In this document: in pieces, positions 1-5,954 of the stretch
Layout of the letters: every line of letters starts with the position of its first letter
Position numbering within the stretch: position 1 is the stretch's first letter
Assembly: GCA_903903205.1 (NCBI GenBank)
Contig: CAIUXU010000008.1
Coordinates: 1 to 8,298, forward strand
Origin: an uncultured Syntrophobacterales bacterium
GTDB lineage: Bacteria; Desulfobacterota; Syntrophia; Syntrophales; UBA5619
Length of the DNA stretch: 8,298 nucleotides
Direction of reading: 5' to 3'
Translations under genes and position numbers: made by a program
The notes under the pieces: generated by a model
The model's database searches: none
What the model saw: only the letters and a program-made list of their open reading frames with translations
What the model was told of the DNA's origin: nothing

Positions 1-852
1 AAATTCAAGCTCAACGACGCTTCTTTCGTCTATGAAAAGGACTCTTCCGCCGCCCTCGGCCAGGGATTCCGCTGTGGTTTTCTGGGGTTGCTCCATCTCG
101 ACATCGTTCAGGAGCGTCTGGAGCGGGAGTACGATCTCTCAATCATTCTTTCTGTCCCGAGCGTTCGCTATCGTTTCACACTGAAGGATGGAACAATTCT
201 GTTCGTGGACAATCCGGCCCACTATCCCGACCCGATGTCGATCATCAAATCCGAGGAACCCTACATTCGGGCAGCGATGATGCTTCCCGAGCGCTATCTC
301 GGCGCTGTCATGAAGCTCTGCATGGACAAGCGCGGGGTCAACTCGACACTAAACTATCCGAGCCCGGGCCGGGCAGAGCTGATCTATGAGGTTCCGCTCG
401 CCGAAGTTATCTTCGACTTCTACGACCGCTTCAAGTCGGTGACGCAAGGTTACGGATCGTTCGACTACGACCTGATCGACTATCGTGAGAGCTCCCTTGC
501 CCTCCTCGACATCCTCGTGAACGGCGAAAAGGTCGATGCCCTCTCGCAGATTGTCCACCGGGAGCGTGCCCGTAGCCGGGGGCTCCAGGCCTGCGAGCGC
601 TTAAAAGAGGAGATTCCGAGGCAGATGTTCAAGATCGCGATCCAGGGAGTGATCGGAGGGGAGATCATCTCCCGGACGACCATCTCCGCCTTCCGGAAAG
701 ACGTTATCGCGAAGTGCTACGGGGGTGACATCAGCCGGAAGCGGAAGCTCCTTGAAAAGCAGAAAAAGGGCAAGAAGCGGATGAAGATGATCGGCAATGT
801 CAGCATCCCGCAGAGCGCCTTCCTTGCGGTGCTGAAGTCGGATACGGAATGA
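1..852 (+). CDS. lepA: Elongation factor 4 (LepA), C-terminal part; 5' end outside window
   Basis: This is the back half of the ribosome-associated translational GTPase EF4/LepA, which acts on elongating or stalled 70S ribosomes in the cytoplasm. The frame is open from base 1 and encodes 283 residues of a protein that is normally about 600. The G domain and domain II are therefore missing only because the window starts inside the gene. Family hallmarks are visible: LNDASF and GFRCGFLGLLH near the start of the visible part, an EF-G domain V-like stretch with TQGYGSFDY, and the LepA-specific C-terminal domain with YGGDISRKRKLLEKQKKGKK followed by GNVSIPQSAFLAVLK. The stop codon overlaps the hemW start in ATGA, so the two genes are probably translationally coupled in one operon. 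No frameshift or odd composition is seen. An internal ATG at 88 is not the true start, because conserved LepA sequence continues upstream of it. Confidence 0.97.
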   Translation, partial: KFKLNDASFVYEKDSSAALGQGFRCGFLGLLHLDIVQERLEREYDLSIILSVPSVRYRFTLKDGTILFVDNPAHYPDPMSIIKSEEPYIRAAMMLPERYLGAVMKLCMDKRGVNSTLNYPSPGRAELIYEVPLAEVIFDFYDRFKSVTQGYGSFDYDLIDYRESSLALLDILVNGEKVDALSQIVHRERARSRGLQACERLKEEIPRQMFKIAIQGVIGGEIISRTTISAFRKDVIAKCYGGDISRKRKLLEKQKKGKKRMKMIGNVSIPQSAFLAVLKSDTE

Positions 853-2063
853 GCGGATGGAGGCCGGATCACGAGACCCGGCGCTCTCAGGAAACGGACA
901 ACCTCCCGGGGCTCTACATCCACATCCCGTTCTGTCTCCGAAAATGCGCCTATTGCGGTTTCTACTCCATCACCGACCGTTCCCTGATCCCCGCTTTTCT
1001 GCCTGCTCTCCGCCGGGAAATAGACATCTACCGAGGTTGGACCGCCTCTTTTGACACCCTCTACATCGGCGGGGGAACACCCTCCGTTCTGCACGAGGAA
1101 GATCTGGAAGCCTTGATCGCCGACATCCGGATCGCTTTCACGATCACAGCCGATGCGGAGATCACCGTCGAGGTAAATCCCGCCGACATCACCGAAAGCC
1201 TCCTCGCGTCGCTCCGCCGCTCCGGGGTAAATCGACTCAGCATCGGTATTCAGTCCTTCGACGACGGTTCTCTTGCACTTCTTGGCCGCCGCCATACAGC
1301 CCTTCAGGCGATCAGCGCCGTCCAACGGGTACGCGACGCCGGCTTCGAGAACATCGGTCTCGATCTGATCTACGGTCTTCCCTGTTCTTGTGGACATGAT
1401 GCGGCATCGTGTCCACAAGAACAGCATGATGTCGCCACTTACCCCTCTTGGCTTTCCACCCTGAATACGGCCATCGGTATGAACCCGGACCACATCTCCT
1501 GCTATCAGCTTACGCTGGAAGAGGGAACGCCTCTTGCGCAGAAATGCGATAGGGGCGAGGTCGTCCTTCCGGAAGAGTCGGTTCTTGCCGATTTCTTCTG
1601 CAATACTTCGAAATTTCTGGAAGAAAATGGCTATCACCATTACGAGGTCTCCAACTTCGCCCGCCCCGGCCGGGAATCGAGGCACAACCGCAAATACTGG
1701 AACCACGTCCCCTATCTGGGCCTCGGTCCCGCGGCGCACTCTTTTTCAGGGCGCGAGCGGCGCTGGAACCGCAGCTCCGTCGAAGCCTACATCGGTGATC
1801 TGGAATCGGGACGGGAACCGGTCGAGTCGAGGGAGACTCTGAGTGACGAACAACTCGGCTTGGAGGCGCTCTTTCTCGGCTTCCGGACGCGTCGGGGAAT
1901 CTGCCTTGAGACGTTCAGGAGCCGCTCCGGCCAGGATCTTCTCGCAGAAAAGCGGGAGATGGTCGAGAGGCTAACCAGGGAGGGGCTTGTGGAGATCCGC
2001 GACGGATTTCTCCGGCCGACGCGCGCCGGAATGGCCGTCGCCGACAGTCTGGCTCTGATCTGA
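849..2063 (+). CDS. hemW: HemW-like radical SAM protein (heme chaperone / HemN-like), with in-frame insertion
   Basis: A 404-residue radical SAM protein of the HemN/HemW family. HemW binds heme and is thought to deliver it to cytoplasmic-membrane targets; many family members are misannotated as coproporphyrinogen III dehydrogenase. The [4Fe-4S]/SAM motif CxxxCxxC is C29, C33 and C36, within HIPFCLRKCAYC. It is followed by the YIGGGTPS SAM loop (72-79), the GIQSFDD strand (133-139), GLDLIYGLP (170-178), PDHISCYQLTLEEGTP (213-228) and the HemW-type HNxxYW motif (279-284). The start overlaps the lepA stop and has no strong Shine-Dalgarno, consistent with coupling. One oddity stands out. Between GLP178 and SW(200-201) there are 21 residues where about 5 are usual, so the GQT part of the usual GLPGQT loop is displaced. 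Most of the extra sequence is encoded by a 43-bp palindrome. The reading frame is otherwise intact to the stop. HemW rather than HemN is favoured by the length, the short N-terminus and HNxxYW. Confidence 0.93.
   Translation: MSGWRPDHETRRSQETDNLPGLYIHIPFCLRKCAYCGFYSITDRSLIPAFLPALRREIDIYRGWTASFDTLYIGGGTPSVLHEEDLEALIADIRIAFTITADAEITVEVNPADITESLLASLRRSGVNRLSIGIQSFDDGSLALLGRRHTALQAISAVQRVRDAGFENIGLDLIYGLPCSCGHDAASCPQEQHDVATYPSWLSTLNTAIGMNPDHISCYQLTLEEGTPLAQKCDRGEVVLPEESVLADFFCNTSKFLEENGYHHYEVSNFARPGRESRHNRKYWNHVPYLGLGPAAHSFSGRERRWNRSSVEAYIGDLESGREPVESRETLSDEQLGLEALFLGFRTRRGICLETFRSRSGQDLLAEKREMVERLTREGLVEIRDGFLRPTRAGMAVADSLALI
1382..1424. repeat. 43-bp near-perfect palindrome inside hemW
   Basis: The left arm is 1382-1402, the centre base is G1403 and the right arm is 1404-1424. 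The outer 15 bp (CTGTTCTTGTGGACA and its exact reverse complement) are perfect. The inner 6 bp pair except for one T/G position, which becomes a wobble pair in RNA, so 20 of 21 positions are Watson-Crick. The flanks do not extend the symmetry and no target-site duplication is obvious. The element is in frame, contains no stop in the hemW frame, and encodes residues 179-192, including three Cys (179, 181, 188) and one His (183). It coincides with a 16-residue (48-nt) length excess relative to usual HemW proteins, which suggests a mobile palindromic repeat inserted into a coding gene. I saw no second copy in this window. Confidence 0.9.
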
Positions 2064-2186
2064 AAACAAAGTGCTGAGTGTTTTTTGTCATCCCCGAATG
2101 CTCACCCATGTCATCCCCGAATTCTCTTATCGGGGATACGCTTTTACTCACTCCTCAGTCCTCAGCACTCAGCACTTGTTTTTCAG
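2060..2186. repeat. 127-bp intergenic element with 21-bp terminal inverted repeats
   Basis: The left arm (2060-2080) and right arm (2166-2186) are inverted copies that pair at 19 of 21 positions; the only mismatches are two adjacent bases within the A/T-rich part. The arms share AGTGCTGAGTG and CACTCAGCACT. Next to and within the right arm are three tandem heptamers, CTCAGTC (2154-2160), CTCAGCA (2161-2167) and CTCAGCA (2168-2174). The left arm covers the hemW stop codon (2061-2063). The element fills most of the gap between hemW and nrdD and carries no gene of its own. It resembles a small non-autonomous palindromic repeat or MITE. When transcribed it would fold as a long stem, and the T6 run at 2081-2086 after the left arm could aid termination after hemW. 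Its mobility is inferred, not shown. Confidence 0.75.
2086..2137. repeat. Nested TGTCATCCCCGAAT direct repeat plus hairpin module
   Basis: The 14-mer TGTCATCCCCGAAT occurs twice in direct orientation (2086-2099 and 2109-2122), 23 bp apart. The second copy also pairs with a downstream inverted copy: ATCCCCGA (2113-2120) and TCGGGGAT (2130-2137) give a perfect 8-bp stem with a 9-nt loop. The first copy could pair with the same downstream arm, so two alternative hairpins are possible. The module sits wholly inside the larger inverted-repeat element, as if one repeat had landed in another. Confidence 0.75.
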
Positions 2187-2204
2187 TCCCGAGTATTGTA
2201 GATT
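2176..2204 (+). promoter_or_regulatory. Weak candidate nrdD promoter
   Basis: TTGTTT (2176-2181) and TAGATT (2199-2204) are separated by exactly 17 nt and match the sigma-70 consensus at 3/6 and 4/6 positions. The implied transcription start lies at about 2211-2212, on or next to the nrdD ATG, which fits the absence of a ribosome binding site there. The -35 part falls inside the right arm of the repeat element. The match is weak and may be chance. Confidence 0.2.
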
Positions 2205-2211
2205 TCGTCCA

Positions 2212-4323
2212 ATGATAACAGACCCTGAAACCACCGACATCACACTCTTCGTCCGCACCTCGGGTGAGGAGGTTGCCCGTTGGAACCGCCAGAGAATCGT
2301 CGAGGCGTTGATCCGTGAGGCGGGAATCGACGAGGAGACCGCCGAGGCGATCAGCCGGGAGGTCGAAAAACAGATTGTCTCCTCGGGGATCAGCCTGCTC
2401 ACGACGGCGCTCATCCGGGAGCTGGTGGATGCCAAGCTGATCGAGCGGGGGTTGGAGCAGGCGCAACGACTTCATGTTCGCCTCGGTTTCCCCCTCTACG
2501 ACGTCCGACAGCTCATCCGCCACCAGAACAAGGAAAACGCCAACGTTCCGCACGCCCCCGAGGGTACGAGCCTGACCCTCGTCGAAGGGATCAAGCGGGA
2601 ATACGCGCTTCACGACGTCTTCTCCCGGGAGGTGGGTGATGCCCATCTCTCCGGCGATCTCCACCTCCACGGCCTGGGCTACATCGACCGGCCTTACAGC
2701 GCTTTCCAGTCGCTCGAATACCTCAAACGGTTCGGCCTCAAGCTGCCCCATTCCGTGACGGTCGCCGGTCCGGCGCGGCATGCGGAGGTTCTGCTCGCCC
2801 ACATGGTCCGTTTCGGGGCCTCGCTCCAGGGCCATTTTGCCGGCGTGATCGGCTGGGATGCCATCAACCTCTCGTTTGCCCCCTACCTGAGCGGGATGGG
2901 AGAGCGGGAGCTCGAACAATTCGCCCAGATGCTGATTTACGAATTCTCTCAGCTCACCTCGTCCCGCGGCGGGCAGGCGATCTTTACCGACATTCATCTC
3001 TTCTGGGAGGTTCCCGACCTTCTCGCCGAACTCCCCGCTGTCGGTCCGGGAGGCAAACCCACCGGTCGAACCTTCCGGGAGTACGGGGAAGATGCCCGAC
3101 GATTCGCCCGCGCGCTGATGGCGGTTTACCGGGAGGGGGACGCCACGGGAAAGCCGTTCATTTTTCCCCGGCCTATCGTCCACATCACGGACGCGTTCTT
3201 CCGGACACCGGGTCACGAGGCATTTCTGGAGGAGGTTTGCGGCGTCGCTGCTGCGAAGGGGAATCCTTGCCTGCTCCTCGATCGGGAAAACCATTCGCCC
3301 ATCTTCCCTTGCGGCTGCATTGATTTCGGGAACGAAGCCGCAGGCAACGCCCGCGACTCTTGGCAAAGGAGATGTGCCTCAATCCAGAACGTCACCCTAA
3401 ACCTTCCCCGCCTCGGCTACCGCTCCTGGGAAGGAGACGACGGCAAACTCTTCTCTCTCCTCGGTGAAGTGATGGCCCTCGCGGCAAAGGCCCACGTCCA
3501 GAAGCGCGACTTTGTCGAAAACCTGCTCTCTTTGGGTGACGCAGGACCGCTCGCCATGCTTGCGATGCAAAACGACGGGGCGCCCTATCTTCGAATGAAT
3601 GAGGCGACCTATCTGATCGGGGTAACGGGACTCAATGAACTTGTTCAGATCAGGAAGGGAAAACAGCTTCATGAGTCAGACGAGGCGCTGACCTTTGGCC
3701 TTTCACTCATCGACCATATCGGAAAAGAGTGCGAGAGACTCTGCAAAATTCACGGGATGAAATTTGTCCTGGAACAGACTCCTGCAGAGACCACCGCCCA
3801 CCGTTTTGCCCGTCTTGACCTGAAGCACTTCTCTCCGCTGCCGGGCCGTTATGTCCGGGGCGATTTGACCAAGGGTGAAATCTACTACACGAACGCCACC
3901 CATCTCCATCCCGCGGCGCCGGTCGATCCAGCCACACGGATCAGGCTGGAAGGTCGTTTTCACCCTTTCTTCCGGGCGGGGGCCGTCACCCACATCGAAC
4001 TGGGGGCTGCCGAGCCACCGGCTCAAGACCTCGCCGCCCTCGTCATCCAGGCATTTCGAGAGACAGAGAGCAACCAGATCGTCTTTTCCCCCGAGTTCAC
4101 CTGCTGTGCCCGTTGTGACGCCACAATGCGGGGGATTCTCGAAACGTGCGAGCATTGCGGTTCTAAAGAGGTGGATGGCCTTGCCCGCATCACCCAGTAT
4201 TACAGCCGCGTTTCCGGCTGGAACCGGGGAAAGCGCGCCGAACTCCGCAACCGGAACAGAGAGGCCTTCTTTGTCCCAAATCCGTCCCCACCAACAAACA
4301 AATATCGAGGAGGCAAATCATGA
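2212..4323 (+). CDS. nrdD: Anaerobic (class III) ribonucleoside-triphosphate reductase, NrdD
   Basis: A 703-residue oxygen-sensitive glycyl-radical enzyme that reduces ribonucleotides to deoxyribonucleotides for DNA synthesis without oxygen. Domain order: an ATP-cone allosteric domain (about residues 7-95, with VRTSGEEVARWNRQRIVEAL), then the ten-stranded barrel with NVPHAPEGTS and LHLHGLGYIDRPYSAF. Next comes the core around CASIQNVTLNLPRL (C388), a candidate thiyl-radical cysteine region, with C367 and C369 nearby. FVLEQTPAETTAHRFARLD follows. The C-terminal zinc site is formed by two CxxC pairs (C632/C635 and C646/C649), and the glycyl-radical loop is YYSRVSGWNRGK with G669. The frame stays open upstream to a GTG at 2071, but those 47 residues are repeat-derived, so I chose ATG 2212, where the ATP cone begins. 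No Shine-Dalgarno precedes it. The 3' end overlaps the next gene by ATGA. No nrdG activase gene is adjacent. Confidence 0.96.
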   Translation: MITDPETTDITLFVRTSGEEVARWNRQRIVEALIREAGIDEETAEAISREVEKQIVSSGISLLTTALIRELVDAKLIERGLEQAQRLHVRLGFPLYDVRQLIRHQNKENANVPHAPEGTSLTLVEGIKREYALHDVFSREVGDAHLSGDLHLHGLGYIDRPYSAFQSLEYLKRFGLKLPHSVTVAGPARHAEVLLAHMVRFGASLQGHFAGVIGWDAINLSFAPYLSGMGERELEQFAQMLIYEFSQLTSSRGGQAIFTDIHLFWEVPDLLAELPAVGPGGKPTGRTFREYGEDARRFARALMAVYREGDATGKPFIFPRPIVHITDAFFRTPGHEAFLEEVCGVAAAKGNPCLLLDRENHSPIFPCGCIDFGNEAAGNARDSWQRRCASIQNVTLNLPRLGYRSWEGDDGKLFSLLGEVMALAAKAHVQKRDFVENLLSLGDAGPLAMLAMQNDGAPYLRMNEATYLIGVTGLNELVQIRKGKQLHESDEALTFGLSLIDHIGKECERLCKIHGMKFVLEQTPAETTAHRFARLDLKHFSPLPGRYVRGDLTKGEIYYTNATHLHPAAPVDPATRIRLEGRFHPFFRAGAVTHIELGAAEPPAQDLAALVIQAFRETESNQIVFSPEFTCCARCDATMRGILETCEHCGSKEVDGLARITQYYSRVSGWNRGKRAELRNRNREAFFVPNPSPPTNKYRGGKS
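4307..4313 (+). promoter_or_regulatory. Strong ribosome binding site for the flavoprotein gene
   Basis: GAGGAGG lies six bases before ATG 4320 and inside the last codons of nrdD. It fixes the start of the downstream flavoprotein and allows efficient coupled re-initiation. Confidence 0.85.
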
Positions 4324-4895
4324 AAGTTGTCGCATTTAACGGCAGTGCCCGCGCAAAGGGAAACACGGCCATCCTGTTGAACGTGGTTCTGGATGAGCTC
4401 AAGCAAGAAGGCATCGAAACGGAACTCGTCACGCTTGCGGGGAAGGATATTTTCGGTTGTCGGGCCTGCTACAAGTGTTTCGAGAAGGCCGACGGCCACT
4501 GCGCGGTGACTGGTGATATCGTCAATGAGTGCATCGACAAGATGCGGGCCGCCGATGGCATTCTCCTCGGCTCCCCAACCTATTTTTCCGACATCACCGC
4601 CGGGACGAAGGCCCTGATCGAACGGGCAGGCATGACGTCACGTGCGAACCAGGACCTGCTGAAGCGGAAGGTCGGAGCGGGGGTCGTGGCTGTCAGAAGG
4701 GCCGGTGCGATGCATGCCTTCACCTCTCTCAACTTGTTCTTCCTGATCGGCCAGATGATCGTCGTCGGATCCAATTACTGGAACATCGGTGTCGGCCGGG
4801 AGGTTGGCGAGGTGGAGAAGGACGTCGAGGGGATTCAGACGATGAAGGTTCTGGGGCAAAACATGGCCTGGCTCCTGAAGAAGCTCCACACATGA
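4320..4895 (+). CDS. Flavodoxin-fold FMN reductase / iron-sulfur flavoprotein (Isf-like)
   Basis: A 191-residue cytoplasmic flavoprotein of the NADPH-dependent FMN reductase superfamily. The FMN phosphate loop is FNGSARAKGNT (6-16) and a second flavin-binding loop is LLGSPTYFSD (82-91). Between them, C47, C50, C53 and C61 form a compact CX2CX2CX7C motif. That spacing falls within the range known for iron-sulfur flavoproteins (Isf), which hold a [4Fe-4S] cluster beside FMN and pass electrons from ferredoxin to acceptors such as O2 or peroxide. The start is secure: a GAGGAGG site sits six bases upstream and the ATG overlaps the nrdD stop. The coupling suggests a redox role in the same anaerobic setting as NrdD, for example electron supply or protection of the radical enzyme, but that is inference. 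The substrate cannot be read from sequence. A general quinone or nitro reductase is the alternative. Confidence 0.85.
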   Translation: MKVVAFNGSARAKGNTAILLNVVLDELKQEGIETELVTLAGKDIFGCRACYKCFEKADGHCAVTGDIVNECIDKMRAADGILLGSPTYFSDITAGTKALIERAGMTSRANQDLLKRKVGAGVVAVRRAGAMHAFTSLNLFFLIGQMIVVGSNYWNIGVGREVGEVEKDVEGIQTMKVLGQNMAWLLKKLHT

Positions 4896-4962
4896 TTTCA
4901 GTCAAGGAAGCGGAGCAATGAATCCGTTTCCCAGCCTGCAGGACCGGCGATTTTGGAAAAAT

Positions 4963-4967
4963 GGAGG
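4963..4967 (+). promoter_or_regulatory. Ribosome binding site that decides the CNB-GGDEF start
   Basis: GGAGG within a GGAGGGGG run (4963-4970). Spacing is six bases to ATG 4974 and three bases to ATG 4971. The site lies downstream of the possible TTG start at 4953, which argues against that longer start. Confidence 0.6.
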
Positions 4968-4973
4968 GGGATG

Positions 4974-5921
4974 ATGGAGACGTTCAGCAGAGAGGAACTG
5001 TCCAGGATAAAGCTTTTCCAGTTTGTTGACCTCGAATCGATCAAGGGAATTCTCGATGCCTGTACCTTGCGGTCTTTGACTGCAGGAGAGGTTCTCATCA
5101 CGGCGGGACAGCAGAACCGAACCGTTTACTTCCTGCTCGAAGGCCATGTCCGAATCCATCTCACTTCGCTCCAAAGCGAACCCACTGCGTCCCTCGGTCC
5201 CGGCGAGAGCGTCGGCGAAATGTCGGTGATCGACCATCAGCCGGCATCGGCCTTCGTCGTGGCTGCGGAACCGGTCCGGCTGCTTGCCATGGATGAGGAG
5301 CTCCTCTGGTCTCTGGTTCACTCTTCCCACGCTACCGCCTGCAATCTGCTGATCGGTCTTTCCGCACGCCTCAGACACGCCGATGCCGTGCTCTCCGAAA
5401 GCTTTGAAATGGAAGAGGATGGTCGGCATTACGGTACGGTCGATGCCCTCACCGGTCTGCACAATCGCTTCTGGATGGAAACAGTCCTCGAACGGCAGGT
5501 TCAGAGATCGATCAAAGGCGGCCTTCCCCTTTCACTAATCATGATCGATATCGATAACTTCAAGAGCTTCAATGACCATTACGGTCGTGCCTATGGAGAT
5601 CACGTGCTCTATTCGGTGGCGCATACGCTCTCGGATCACCTGCGTCCGACCGAGATCATCGCCCGGTGCGGCGACGACGAGTTTCTTGTCATTCTGCCCG
5701 AGGTGGCAATCGGGACGGCGAAGGATATCAGTGAACGGCTCCACCGCGGGGTTATGGATGCGATACCCGTTACGCCGGACGGGAGTTCCATTCCACACCC
5801 GACGATTTCAATCGGCTTGGTGGAGCTGAAGGCAGAGCAGATGGGAAAAGAGCTGTTTGCCGAGGCGGAGCGGGCTCTCACCCGCGCCAAGAGCGGCGGC
5901 AGGAACCGCATCTCCGAGTGA
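4974..5921 (+). CDS. Cyclic-nucleotide-binding domain + GGDEF domain signalling protein
   Basis: A 315-residue soluble two-domain protein. Residues about 14-130 form a CRP/FNR-type cyclic-nucleotide-binding beta-barrel (LTAGEVLITAGQQNRTVYFLLEG, then GESVGEMSVID). Residues about 155-315 form a GGDEF domain with DALTGLHNR (157-165) and the metal/GTP-binding IDIDNFKSFND (191-201). GGDEF domains make cyclic di-GMP from GTP. Here the signature reads GDDEF (233-237), with the second Gly replaced by Asp. The inhibitory-site RxxD, at the right spacing, is RPTE (224-227). In the barrel, the usual phosphate-binding Arg is Ala (PASA, A91), so classical cAMP binding is doubtful. Whether it is an active cyclase is therefore uncertain. 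I chose ATG 4974 because GGAGG (4963-4967) lies six bases upstream. The adjacent ATG 4971 or TTG 4953 would add one or seven residues. It lies 78 bp after the flavoprotein with no clear terminator between, so co-transcription is possible. Confidence 0.88.
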   Translation: METFSREELSRIKLFQFVDLESIKGILDACTLRSLTAGEVLITAGQQNRTVYFLLEGHVRIHLTSLQSEPTASLGPGESVGEMSVIDHQPASAFVVAAEPVRLLAMDEELLWSLVHSSHATACNLLIGLSARLRHADAVLSESFEMEEDGRHYGTVDALTGLHNRFWMETVLERQVQRSIKGGLPLSLIMIDIDNFKSFNDHYGRAYGDHVLYSVAHTLSDHLRPTEIIARCGDDEFLVILPEVAIGTAKDISERLHRGVMDAIPVTPDGSSIPHPTISIGLVELKAEQMGKELFAEAERALTRAKSGGRNRISE

Positions 5922-5930
5922 GATGAGCGG
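5906..5930 (+). terminator. Possible hairpin at the end of the CNB-GGDEF gene
   Basis: CCGCATCTC (5906-5914) pairs with GAGATG-AG-CGG (5920-5930) as a 9-bp stem with a 2-nt bulge and a 5-nt loop, spanning the stop codon. It lies at the convergent junction with nfo. The only nearby T-rich sequence is GGTTATTATT, several bases further on, so this is a poor intrinsic terminator match. Confidence 0.3.
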
Positions 5931-5954
5931 TCCAGCGGGTTATTATTGAGCGCA

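Noticed and set aside
1382..1424. The hemW palindrome as a transcription terminator
   Set aside because: It sits in the middle of an intact coding frame and has no T-run after either arm, so an inserted repeat explains it better.
717..1739. A 340-codon open frame on the minus strand across lepA/hemW
   Set aside because: It is antisense to two clearly conserved genes, its translation matches no recognisable domain, and long antisense frames are expected in GC-rich coding DNA.
2086..2174. Possible CRISPR array from the spaced direct repeats
   Set aside because: There are only two 14-bp direct copies 23 bp apart plus 7-bp tandem units. Repeat lengths are too short, there is no regular spacer series and no cas genes are near.
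2071..2211. Extension of NrdD to a GTG start at 2071
   Set aside because: The 47 extra residues are encoded by the inverted-repeat element and are unlike any NrdD N-terminus. The ATP cone begins just after ATG 2212.
2155..3366. A 403-codon open frame on the minus strand across nrdD
   Set aside because: It is fully antisense to conserved NrdD sequence, has low-complexity charged composition and no recognisable motifs, and starts in the repeat element.
4918..4975. Short 18-codon frame from ATG 4918 between the flavoprotein and the CNB-GGDEF gene
   Set aside because: It is very short, has no recognisable product and overlaps the ribosome binding region of the next gene. A leader peptide cannot be excluded, but nothing supports it.
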